Shown here piece by piece: positions 1 through 6,057 of a stretch of 9,710 nucleotides of DNA. The position numbers and the translations under genes were made by a program. The notes under the pieces were generated by a model. That model did no database searches and was not told the DNA's origin. It worked only from the letters and a program-made list of their open reading frames with translations. Position 1 is the stretch's first letter. Each line of letters starts with the position of its first letter. The DNA is from an uncultured Clostridia bacterium (GTDB lineage Bacteria > Bacillota > Clostridia > Saccharofermentanales > Fastidiosipilaceae): NCBI GenBank assembly GCA_947253135.1, contig CAMXYS010000054.1, positions 1 through 9,710 on the forward strand. Direction: 5' to 3'.

Positions 1-11
1 CCGGTGGCGAA

Positions 12-44
12 TCGTCGGCAGCGTCAGATGTGTATAAGAGACAG
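12..44 (+). other. Nextera/Tn5 sequencing adapter (artefact)
   Basis: These 33 bases equal the Illumina Nextera Read 1 transposase adapter: the 14-base tail at 12-25 followed by the 19-base Tn5 mosaic end at 26-44 (ending in GAGACAG). It is library-preparation sequence left in the assembly at the contig edge, not a biological transposon end. Positions 1-11 lie outside the adapter and are of unknown origin (index remnant or chimeric joint). Genomic sequence should be trusted only from position 45. Confidence 0.97.
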
Positions 45-84
45 CTCCGGGACAGTTGATAAATAAAGTCACATATTGGTTCAT
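45..84 (-). CDS. Start of an unidentified gene downstream of rsmE, cut by the adapter
   Basis: An ATG at 82-84 lies one base after the rsmE stop codon (TAA at 86-88) and opens a frame of 13 codons, MNQYVTLFINCPG, that runs without a stop into the adapter at 44. The tight spacing fits a translationally coupled operon gene, but the ribosome binding site is weak (GGAAAT about 12 bases upstream). The fragment is too short to assign to a family. It does not resemble the start of the methylthiotransferase MtaB, which often follows rsmE in Bacillota. It could be chance. Confidence 0.35.
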
Positions 85-85
85 T

Positions 86-952
86 TTAAGCCATTTCCAG
101 CTCATAAGACAACATAGACAGAACAGCCGCCGCTGCTGTCTCGGTCCGCAAAATGCGGTTGCCCAGGCTGACGGTAGCCACTCCGGCCGCGGCTAAAGCC
201 GCTTCCTCAGCGCCGGAAAAGCCACCTTCGGGGCCGATAAAAAAAGCAACTTGTTCCGGTTGATCAGCCGGCCTGTTTTTAGTCGCTGCGCTCAACCAAG
301 AGCGCAAGCTAGTCTCCGTCTCGCCTTCGTAGGGGGCAAAAAGAAGTCTACATCTGCCCTGGTTGTCAGTTTCTCCAGCGCCGCCGGCAGTGGCAGCAGG
401 CAGTCCGGCCTGCTCCCCTGTCTTCTTTTCCTCCGGCCGGGCTCCGCTCCCGGAAGTTAAAAGCTCAGCCAGGGCCTCTTTAAAGGTGAGGGGCGCACTG
501 ACGGTCGGAATTAAATCGCGGCCGGATTGCTTGGCGGCAGCGGTCGCAACCTTCTGCCAGCGGAGCGCCTTATCTTTGCCCTTGTTCCCCGCCGGACGGG
601 ATACGCTCCGGTCGCACAGGACCGGCACAATCCGCCCCACCCCCAGTTCGACGGCCATGCGGACAACCGTCCCCATTTTATCGCCCTTGGGAATACCTTG
701 ATAAAGGGTGACTGAATAAGGCGGCTCTGCCTGCCCTTTACGACGGTCTGTTATCCGAACCGTCAACGCCTCACCGGCTGAGGGTAAATCTTCCAAAATG
801 CAGCTATGAATCGTATGACTGCCGTCACAAACCGTCATTGGGTCGCCTCGTTTAAGACGCAAGACATGAAGAATATGGTGGGTGTCATCGGCTGATAAAG
901 TCAACTGTTCAGCTTGTTCTGCTACAGTCTCAGCAATAAAAAAGCGCGGCAT
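86..952 (-). CDS. rsmE: 16S rRNA (uracil(1498)-N3)-methyltransferase RsmE
   Basis: RsmE uses S-adenosylmethionine to methylate N3 of U1498 in helix 44 of 16S rRNA, in the cytoplasm. The 288-aa product has the N-terminal RNA-binding PUA-like part (about 1-75, with HHILHVLRLKRGD at 25-37). A SPOUT methyltransferase domain follows, with GIPKGDKM (86-93), RSVSR (115-119), KQSGR (141-145), the SAM-binding knot loop FIGPEGGFS (238-246) and LGNRILRTETA (263-273). RsmE is usually about 240-250 aa. The excess is a low-complexity Gly/Ala/Glu-rich insertion at about 166-199, ahead of LLFAPYEGE. The start is supported by AAGGAG 8 bases upstream. The gene follows tcdA after 66 bases and is probably co-transcribed with it. 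The family call is secure. Confidence 0.95.
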   Translation of the reverse strand: MPRFFIAETVAEQAEQLTLSADDTHHILHVLRLKRGDPMTVCDGSHTIHSCILEDLPSAGEALTVRITDRRKGQAEPPYSVTLYQGIPKGDKMGTVVRMAVELGVGRIVPVLCDRSVSRPAGNKGKDKALRWQKVATAAAKQSGRDLIPTVSAPLTFKEALAELLTSGSGARPEEKKTGEQAGLPAATAGGAGETDNQGRCRLLFAPYEGETETSLRSWLSAATKNRPADQPEQVAFFIGPEGGFSGAEEAALAAAGVATVSLGNRILRTETAAAAVLSMLSYELEMA

Positions 953-1018
953 CCGAAAAACTCCTTCCCCCCGGTTTAAAAGCCCGGTTGGTTGCCAAAA
1001 GATTAGAAAAGAGCCTGC

Positions 1019-1780
1019 TCAGTCGTGCAGGCGGTCCAAGCCGGTTAAATCACTGACCACCTCCGCCGCCAGCAGCAGGCCTGCTGCACCCGCAGCAAAC
1101 ATCACACTGCCGGGTGACAGCTTTTGTAAACGCCCTTCCGGTCTCAAGTCGGGATCTGCCTCCTGCTGACGGCGCAAAGGTTTTTCCTTAGAATACACAA
1201 CTTTGACACCTGGTATTGCCCGCTTCCTTAATTCGCGCCGCATCACCCGGGCCAAAGGACAAACCGAGGTCTCCTCTATCCGGGCGACCTCAAAAGCCTG
1301 AGGGTTAACCTTGTTGCCGGCCCCCATCGCACTGATCACAGGCACTCCGACAGCAGCAGCGGATGCGATAATTAAAAGCTTGGCCGTCACCGTATCAACG
1401 GCATCAACCACATAATCATAAGTGTTGAAGGGGATGCTCGCCAAGCTCTCTTGGTCGATAAAAACGGGGTGTAAAACCAGGTCCAGCTGCGGCCGGATTA
1501 AATTCAACCGGCGGGCGGCGGCAGTCGTTTTAGGTTGGCCCAGGGTCTCTGTGGTCGCCCACAATTGGCGGTTAATATTACTCTCGTCTACCCGGTCGTA
1601 GTCAAACAGGTCCAGCCCGCCGATGCCGGTCCGGGCCAAAGCCTCGGCCACCATCCCCCCGACGCCACCGATGCCGAAAATGGCCACCCGGGCTTTTTGT
1701 AAACGCGCCATGCCGGTCTCTCCGTAAATCATCGTCGACCGCGACAAGGCCTCTTCGTCTACTCCTAAAATACTACTCAT
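1019..1780 (-). CDS. tcdA: tRNA threonylcarbamoyladenosine dehydratase (TcdA, ThiF/E1-like)
   Basis: TcdA is an E1-like enzyme that uses ATP to dehydrate t6A37 of ANN-decoding tRNAs to the cyclic form ct6A. The 253-aa product shows a nucleotide-binding Rossmann motif GIGGVGG at 36-42, the E1 acidic/arginine segment DYDRVDESNINRQ (60-72), K84 in GQPK, VVDAVD at 124-129, and the TcdA-typical SAMGAGNKVNP (150-160) and C174 in TSVCPLARVMRRELRKR. The length matches the family (about 250-270 aa). Its ATG overlaps the tlpA-like gene by 8 bases, with GGAG about 10 bases upstream, so coupling is likely. TcdA is preferred over ThiF, MoeB or HesA because of the C174 region and because there is no C-terminal rhodanese domain or zinc CXXC pairs. 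Confidence 0.92.
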   Translation of the reverse strand: MSSILGVDEEALSRSTMIYGETGMARLQKARVAIFGIGGVGGMVAEALARTGIGGLDLFDYDRVDESNINRQLWATTETLGQPKTTAAARRLNLIRPQLDLVLHPVFIDQESLASIPFNTYDYVVDAVDTVTAKLLIIASAAAVGVPVISAMGAGNKVNPQAFEVARIEETSVCPLARVMRRELRKRAIPGVKVVYSKEKPLRRQQEADPDLRPEGRLQKLSPGSVMFAAGAAGLLLAAEVVSDLTGLDRLHD

Positions 1781-2504
1781 GCGCGGCGTTCTCCAAAGCC
1801 CGGTCGATCAGCTCGCGCCAACCGGCTTCATCTAAGGCGCCGACATGTCGGTCGATGATTTTTCCGTCTTCATCTATAAAGAAAGTAGCCGGTATCGTTT
1901 GAACTTCTTCCAGGCAAATTACATTTAAGTCCGGCGAGGGCAGCAATTGTGGATAGGGCAACCGATTATCAGCAACGATTTGTCGGGCACTTGCGACCTG
2001 GTCGGCATCATAGCTGTCTTCCGATAAAAGTGCATCAATCACAATGCCGGTAAAACGGACATCGTCCTTGTACTCCTCGCTCAGCTTAGCCAAAACCGGC
2101 AGTTCTTGTCGACAAGGCGGGCAAAAGGTCCCCCAGACATTGACAAGACTCAATTTCGCGCCTGCAAAAATCCCTTCGTCAACAGCTGTTCCGTCCAAAT
2201 CAACTGCGTCAAAATAAGAAAAACAACCCTTTTTTGCTGCGCCGGAAGCAGGTGGCATCAATATGTTTTCCCCTGCTTCTACCGGTAATTCTGCCTCCCG
2301 ATCAAATGCCTCGCCCTCCGTCAAAGAGGCTGCGGCTGCGCCCTCTGATGACGGGGGCTCAGAGGCCGTACCCTTAATAACCGGGTCGGCAAGCTCAGAT
2401 TTGCCGCAGGCAGATAGAATAAAAAACAATAAAAAACAGGCGGACAGGCAGGTCGCCAGCTGACGCACTCTGCCGCCCTTGGTCAAAAGCGAATTTTTTC
2501 CCAT
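1773..2504 (-). CDS. TlpA/ResA-like thioredoxin-fold lipoprotein
   Basis: This is a predicted membrane-anchored thiol-disulfide oxidoreductase outside the cytoplasmic membrane. The start is placed at the ATG at 2504 (AAAGGA 10 bases upstream), giving 243 aa; an in-frame TTG at 2549 would add 15 residues with no signal character. Residues 12-33 form a lipoprotein signal peptide with lipobox LSAC (modified Cys33). A Ser/Ala/Glu-rich linker (34-90) follows. The thioredoxin fold carries VNVWGTFCPPC (121-131) with active-site CPPC at 128-131, and the cis-proline TIPATFFID (P205). In this family such proteins reduce apocytochromes, resist oxidants or serve partner reductases; no CcdA or cytochrome gene is in view, so the partner is unknown. 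The C-terminus overlaps tcdA by 8 bases. Confidence 0.9.
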   Translation of the reverse strand: MGKNSLLTKGGRVRQLATCLSACFLLFFILSACGKSELADPVIKGTASEPPSSEGAAAASLTEGEAFDREAELPVEAGENILMPPASGAAKKGCFSYFDAVDLDGTAVDEGIFAGAKLSLVNVWGTFCPPCRQELPVLAKLSEEYKDDVRFTGIVIDALLSEDSYDADQVASARQIVADNRLPYPQLLPSPDLNVICLEEVQTIPATFFIDEDGKIIDRHVGALDEAGWRELIDRALENAAHE

Positions 2505-2575
2505 GCTTAAAATGTCCTTTCCGGCAACTCTTCCCGATGTCGCTATCAAAAAAGCTGCACACTCCCTATAAGGAT

Positions 2576-2604
2576 ATTATAAGTAAGAAAAAAAGTAGCA
2601 AAGA
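2576..2604 (-). promoter_or_regulatory. Possible promoter of the tlpA-like/tcdA/rsmE operon
   Basis: On the minus strand a perfect TATAAT (2576-2581) lies about 75 bases upstream of the tlpA-like start, in an AT-rich stretch. The -35 is poor: TTTGCT or TCTTTG at 16-17 bases. There is no extended -10 TG. The position is right for the first gene of the operon, just downstream of the flavodoxin terminator. Confidence 0.4.
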
Positions 2605-2711
2605 AAATAACTTTTACATCTTTATGAACGACTCGTCACTAAAGTAAAGTATTACAGCCTGTCAAATCAGGAACAAAGGCGAATTTAAGTAAACTTTTAG
2701 AAGTAAAAGAA

Positions 2712-2741
2712 CGAGCTGCCGGAAGATATTCCGACAGCTCG
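2712..2741 (-). terminator. Intrinsic terminator after the flavodoxin gene
   Basis: The arms 2712-2723 and 2730-2741 form a 12-bp stem (one G-U pair) with a 6-base loop. In the minus-strand RNA it is followed by the U-rich UUCUUUUACUUC. It lies about 45 bases past the flavodoxin stop, and a smaller 7-bp hairpin (2750-2768) comes before it. It separates the flavodoxin unit from the tlpA-like operon. Confidence 0.82.
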
Positions 2742-2783
2742 CCACTGTGAACCCCGGTCGACAGGGTTTTCGCAATTTTTAGC

Positions 2784-3215
2784 TTAGGCTTTAACCAGAG
2801 CAGCGCCCAGAGCCTTGCAGGCGGCGATGGCGTCTTCGTCCGGGCTGTCATAGGCGATCAGGCCTTCACCGTTGACCAATTCCAAACCGGCGTCTTCAGC
2901 CTCAGCCTGCCAGGTCCTCATCCACTCGCCATCGGCCCAGGAATAGGAGCCGAACAGGGCGACGGCCTTGCCGCTCAATTCGCCGACAACATCATCCCAG
3001 AAGGGCTGGAAGTCAGCTTCTTCCAAGACCTCAGAACCCATGGCGGGGCAACCCAAGGCCAACTTCTCATACTTAGCAGCGTCTGCGGCCGTAATATCGG
3101 TTACAAAGAACAAGTCAGCACTGCCGCCGGCCTCACTGATGCCCTCAACAATTGCCTTGGCCATTTCTTCTGTATTGCCGGTGCCGGTCCAATAAATTAC
3201 TGCAATATCTGCCAT
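2784..3215 (-). CDS. Short-chain flavodoxin (FMN electron carrier)
   Basis: This is a soluble FMN-binding electron carrier that can replace ferredoxin. The start is set at the ATG at 3215 (GAAAGGA upstream, then MADIAVIYW), giving 143 aa, the normal size for a short-chain flavodoxin; an upstream in-frame start at 3266 would add 17 unconserved residues. The FMN phosphate loop is TGTGNTE (10-16), preceded by the beta-1 strand with W9. The 50s loop is GCPAMGSE (55-62) and the 90s loop is GSYSWADGEW (89-98), which places aromatic Y91/W93 by the isoalloxazine ring. The strongly acidic composition is typical. It lies 162 bases downstream of a DUF3793 gene on the same strand with no clear terminator between them, so the two are probably one unit. 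A strong terminator follows. Confidence 0.94.
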   Translation of the reverse strand: MADIAVIYWTGTGNTEEMAKAIVEGISEAGGSADLFFVTDITAADAAKYEKLALGCPAMGSEVLEEADFQPFWDDVVGELSGKAVALFGSYSWADGEWMRTWQAEAEDAGLELVNGEGLIAYDSPDEDAIAACKALGAALVKA

Positions 3216-3324
3216 TTCACTTTCCTTTCTGCCGTCTTGCGGCTTCCTTTGTTGCGACACCGCCAAGCGGCGCCCTGCTTTTGTTTTGTATGTTCAATCA
3301 GAAAGAGACACGGGTTACAGCCCG

Positions 3325-3340
3325 AGTCGGCCCTCCGACT
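3325..3340. repeat. Small inverted repeat between the DUF3793 and flavodoxin genes
   Basis: A perfect 6-bp inverted repeat, AGTCGG/CCGACT, has a 4-base loop and lies just past the DUF3793 stop. There is no U-run on either side, so it is not a convincing terminator. It could be an RNA-processing or stability hairpin that lets the two genes be expressed at different levels, or it could be chance. Confidence 0.35.
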
Positions 3341-3377
3341 TGACACCTGACTTAATTTGCCACAGTGACCGGTGCAG

Positions 3378-4133
3378 TCACGCCCTCTGTTTTACCCCTT
3401 CAGACCAAATCCGTCTTGCGGCAGCCCGAGGACCGTCGCAGCGCTGTTGCCGGCCCTCCGCTCGACGCACTAGGCAGACCGGTCTGGCACCTGCAGAGAC
3501 AGCCTCGCAAAATCTTTTTTCCCAATGCTTAATTTCAACAAACATCAGCAGCTTTTCCAGCGGTCGCTCATAGACTTTCCAATAGCCCGTGACCAGGGCG
3601 GACCGACCACTGTGGCGGATAAAACCCAGAACATCGGCGGTAGGATAGCCTAAAAAAAGGCCGATTTCATGCGGGAAGGCGCTTGTCCCATGGTTTTTTC
3701 TGGACTCCGCCAAACGCTCACCCAAAAAGTCTAAGGTCTGCTCGGTACCGGCCAATGTGCCGGTAAAAAAAGCTCGCTCATAACCACAGCGCAGCAAAAT
3801 CTCTCGGTGGTCTGTCTGCATCAAATGCTTGGTTAAAGCACTCGGCCGATATAAGAAAACCAAGGCAAAGTTGGCACAATGGCAAAAAACTCTCAACTTT
3901 AGAGAACTGTCTTTGAATTCTTGACGATAGGCGGTCAAGGTTTCCGACAGCTCCTTCGATTGACCATCTCTCGAAAGAGAAAAAAGATTGGCCGGCCGCA
4001 AGCCTGCCAAGACAGAAGCGCAGTGACGTACCAAGACCAGTTCATCGCGCCGGCGGGCTGCCTCTGTATATCCCTGTCCGACAGAAGGCTCCACCTTTTT
4101 CTTATTCATAACAGAAGCTGCTTTAGCGACCAT
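3378..4133 (-). CDS. DUF3793 family protein of unknown function
   Basis: The 251-aa product matches what I know of DUF3793, a family found mainly in anaerobic Bacillota and often beside flavodoxin or iron-transport genes. Hallmarks are HCASVLAGLRPANLF (37-51), FLYRPSAL (93-100), GYERAFF (117-123), FPHEIGLFLGYPTADVLGFI (153-172) and GYWKVY (183-188). There is no signal peptide or clear membrane span, so it is probably cytoplasmic. The biochemical role is unknown. The ATG at 4133 has GAGGGG 3 bases upstream, an unusually short spacer; a second Met at codon 9 has no ribosome binding site. After the core, residues about 224-251 form an Arg/Gln/Ala-rich tail beyond the family's usual end. That may be a lineage-specific extension or a late frameshift. 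It probably shares a transcript with the flavodoxin. Confidence 0.82.
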   Translation of the reverse strand: MVAKAASVMNKKKVEPSVGQGYTEAARRRDELVLVRHCASVLAGLRPANLFSLSRDGQSKELSETLTAYRQEFKDSSLKLRVFCHCANFALVFLYRPSALTKHLMQTDHREILLRCGYERAFFTGTLAGTEQTLDFLGERLAESRKNHGTSAFPHEIGLFLGYPTADVLGFIRHSGRSALVTGYWKVYERPLEKLLMFVEIKHWEKRFCEAVSAGARPVCLVRRAEGRQQRCDGPRAAARRIWSEGVKQRA

Positions 4134-4202
4134 GATCCCCTCATTGGTAACCTTTAGATAATCTATTGCTGCAAAGCTATTAGGCGTGGCTAATCAAGTA
4201 AG

Positions 4203-4231
4203 AGAATAGCGGAGTTAGCCTAGGCTGTCAA
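4203..4231 (-). promoter_or_regulatory. Promoter of the DUF3793-flavodoxin unit
   Basis: On the minus strand a perfect -35 TTGACA (4226-4231) is followed after exactly 17 bases by TATTCT (4203-4208, 4 of 6 matches to TATAAT). It lies about 70 bases upstream of the DUF3793 start. The spacer holds a perfect 10-bp palindrome, AGCCTAGGCT (4217-4226), that touches the -35 box. An imperfect palindrome, TTAGGCGTGGCTAA, lies downstream at 4180-4193. Either could be a repressor operator; no regulator can be named. Confidence 0.7.
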
Positions 4232-4269
4232 TCACTAAAAAATGCCATGCGCCGGAAGACAGCAAGAAA

Positions 4270-4303
4270 AAGCGCCTTTTGACATCCTGTTCAAAAGGCG
4301 CTT
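4270..4303 (-). terminator. Intrinsic terminator of the metNIQ operon
   Basis: A perfect 13-bp stem (4270-4282 with 4291-4303) has an 8-base loop. In the minus-strand RNA it is followed directly by UUUUCUUGCU, which with the end of the stem gives a run of U. It lies about 80 bases past the metQ stop. On the plus strand the following bases are not a U tract, so it serves the minus strand. Confidence 0.92.
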
Positions 4304-4382
4304 ATCTAAAAAGATTTTAATCTCCTTTGTTTTTCAGCTGATTCGAAACTTCTATAAAAACCGGTTGCTGCAGCAAAACTTC

Positions 4383-5288
4383 TTATTCGTCCAGCAAGAC
4401 GACTGAACCCTGGTACTTGTCCGCCACAAACTGCTTAATTTCATCTGACTTCAAGGCTTCCAACAAGGCCTGAACCGCCTCGCTCTTTTCATTGCCTTCC
4501 TTGACAACCAAAACATTGGCGTAGGCCTCAGTCGCCTTAGAGGCAGCATCTTCTTTGGCCAGGGCATCCTTTTCTACACTCAAACCGGCCTGGATAGCAT
4601 AGTTGCCATTGATGACAGCAAAATCGACATCCTGCAAAGACCTCGGGATCTGAGCTGCCTCCAGTTCTTGTATATCCAGGTTATGAGGATTTTCAGCAAT
4701 GTCCAGCTTGGTGGCCGTAAAGCCGGCATCCTCACGCAGCTTAATCAAACCCAAGTCTTGCAAGAGGAGCAAGGCGCGGCCTTCGTTGGTGCCGTCGTTG
4801 GGGACAGCAATCTTGCTGCCGTCAGCAATCTTATCTAAATCGTCCGACTTGCCGGCATAGAGGCCAAAGGGCTCATAGTGGATGGCCCCAACCGAAACCA
4901 GGTGGGTTCCATTTTGCTCATTAAAATCATTCAAATAAATGATGTGTTGGAAGTAATTGGCATCAACCTCACCATCTTCGGTTGCATTATTGGGAAGCAC
5001 ATAGTCATCAAATTCCTTGACTACCAAGTTAATGCCTTTTGCTTGCAGTTGATCTTTACAGGCATTAAGAATTTCCGCATGTGGTGTGACGCTTGCAGCC
5101 ACCGTCAGATCAGTCGCTTCGTTCGCGGTCTGTTCAGCGGCGGTTTTTGCTTCCGCCTTGCTAGCCTCGGCCGAGCCGGCTGCTGTTGTCGTTGCAGATG
5201 TCGTTTGGTTTCCGCCACAAGCGGCCAAACCGCCCACAAACAGGGCTGATGCCAGAGATGCCGTCAAAATACGTAGTGTTTTTTTCAT
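4383..5288 (-). CDS. metQ: Methionine ABC transporter substrate-binding lipoprotein MetQ
   Basis: This is the extracytoplasmic receptor that delivers methionine (L-, often also D-methionine) to MetNI. The start is set at the ATG at 5288, with GGAG 9 bases upstream; the in-frame ATG at 5306 has no ribosome binding site. The 301-aa product has a lipoprotein signal with lipobox LAAC (modified Cys24) and a Thr/Ala/Glu-rich linker to about 60. The NlpA/MetQ fold includes VAASVTPHAEIL (63-74), NYFQHIIYLNDF (111-122), HYEPFGLYAGK (137-147), IAVPNDGTNEGRALLLL (160-176), AENPHNLDI (198-206) and FAVINGNYA (223-231). It ends the operon, 106 bases after metI, with a strong terminator. Family members can differ in ligand, so a cysteine- or dipeptide-binding role is possible. 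Confidence 0.95.
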   Translation of the reverse strand: MKKTLRILTASLASALFVGGLAACGGNQTTSATTTAAGSAEASKAEAKTAAEQTANEATDLTVAASVTPHAEILNACKDQLQAKGINLVVKEFDDYVLPNNATEDGEVDANYFQHIIYLNDFNEQNGTHLVSVGAIHYEPFGLYAGKSDDLDKIADGSKIAVPNDGTNEGRALLLLQDLGLIKLREDAGFTATKLDIAENPHNLDIQELEAAQIPRSLQDVDFAVINGNYAIQAGLSVEKDALAKEDAASKATEAYANVLVVKEGNEKSEAVQALLEALKSDEIKQFVADKYQGSVVLLDE

Positions 5289-5341
5289 TTTTCTTGCTCC
5301 ATTCATTAATGTCTACTTGAGCCGCTCTGCGCCTTGCTGCC

Positions 5342-5393
5342 GACCGGCCCGGTCCGATTGATTTTATATAATGAACAACATTGCCAACCGCAA
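5342..5393 (-). promoter_or_regulatory. Possible internal promoter and GC-rich palindrome before metQ
   Basis: In the 106-base metI-metQ gap the minus strand carries TATATA (5365-5370), 17 bases after a weak -35 TTGCGG (5388-5393). Just downstream is a perfect inverted repeat, GACCGG-N-CCGGTC (5342-5354). The repeat has no U tract. It could raise metQ expression relative to metNI, through an internal start or a 5' stabilising hairpin; binding proteins are often needed in excess over their transporters. Confidence 0.3.
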
Positions 5394-5394
5394 C

Positions 5395-6057
5395 TCAGTG
5401 TTTACGTTTGTCCCATTTTTTGGCCAAACGCAAACCCAGCTCCTGGATCACCTGCACCAACACCACCAGGACAATTACGGTCAAATTCATGATGGTATTG
5501 TTGTAGCGACGATAACCGTAATTGGTCGCTATAGTGCCCAGCCCACCGGCTCCGATAAAGCCGGCCATGGCAGAGTAGGCAATGATTGTTGTTGTCGCAA
5601 TTGCCGCATTGATTAAAAGTGAAGTGCGGGCTTCGGGTAAAAGCACCTTGGTGATAATCTGCCAATTCCCGGCCCCCATCGAACGGGCCGCCTCAACCAC
5701 CCCCGGGTCCACTTCCTTCAGCGTCGCTTCAACCAGGCGAGCGATAAAAGGCGCAGCGGCAATGACCAGGGCAACTATGGCCGCCTTCGGGCCGATTGAG
5801 GTGCCGACGACCAGACGGATGAAGGGTGTCAACCAAATCATTAAAATGAGAAAGGGGACCGAGCGTAAAAAGTTCACTACAAAGCCCAATACACGGTTGA
5901 GGACGGGGCGGGGCAGCAGGCCACCGCGGTCTGTAATGGTCAGCAAAACACCTAAAGGCAGGCCCAGTAAATAACCCAGAACTGTAGCAATCGCTACGGT
6001 GTAGAGTGTTTCCACCGTGCCGCCTACCAACAATTGACCAATTTGATCCCAAGCCAT
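5395..6057 (-). CDS. metI: Methionine ABC transporter permease MetI
   Basis: This is the integral membrane subunit of the MetNIQ importer; two copies form the channel that MetN energises. The 220-aa product has the usual length and about five hydrophobic spans, roughly 12-42, 56-82, 90-107, 146-174 and 190-208. The permease EAA loop that contacts MetN is EAARSMGAGNWQIITKVLLP (122-141). The conserved stretch GFIGAGGLG (166-174) is typical of MetI. Its ATG overlaps the metN stop in a TAATG junction, with AGGAGG 7 bases upstream inside the metN 3' end, so translation is coupled. Confidence 0.96.
   Translation of the reverse strand: MAWDQIGQLLVGGTVETLYTVAIATVLGYLLGLPLGVLLTITDRGGLLPRPVLNRVLGFVVNFLRSVPFLILMIWLTPFIRLVVGTSIGPKAAIVALVIAAAPFIARLVEATLKEVDPGVVEAARSMGAGNWQIITKVLLPEARTSLLINAAIATTTIIAYSAMAGFIGAGGLGTIATNYGYRRYNNTIMNLTVIVLVVLVQVIQELGLRLAKKWDKRKH

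Noticed and set aside
26..44. Tn5 mosaic end as evidence of a transposon
   Set aside because: It is joined to the 14-base Nextera tail, so it is a library adapter and not a resident element.
3341..3377. Plus-strand TTGACA at 3341 as a promoter
   Set aside because: No -10 box follows at 16-18 bases and no plus-strand gene lies downstream.
3232..3422. Direct repeat CCGTCTTGCGGC at 3232-3243 and 3411-3422
   Set aside because: A 12-base match is expected by chance in a window this size, and nothing else marks the two copies.
4878..5249. Long plus-strand open frame opposite metQ (and similar plus-strand frames opposite rsmE, metI, metN and the kinase)
   Set aside because: They are antisense to strongly conserved genes, lack ribosome binding sites and have compositions set by the opposite strand. 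They are shadows.
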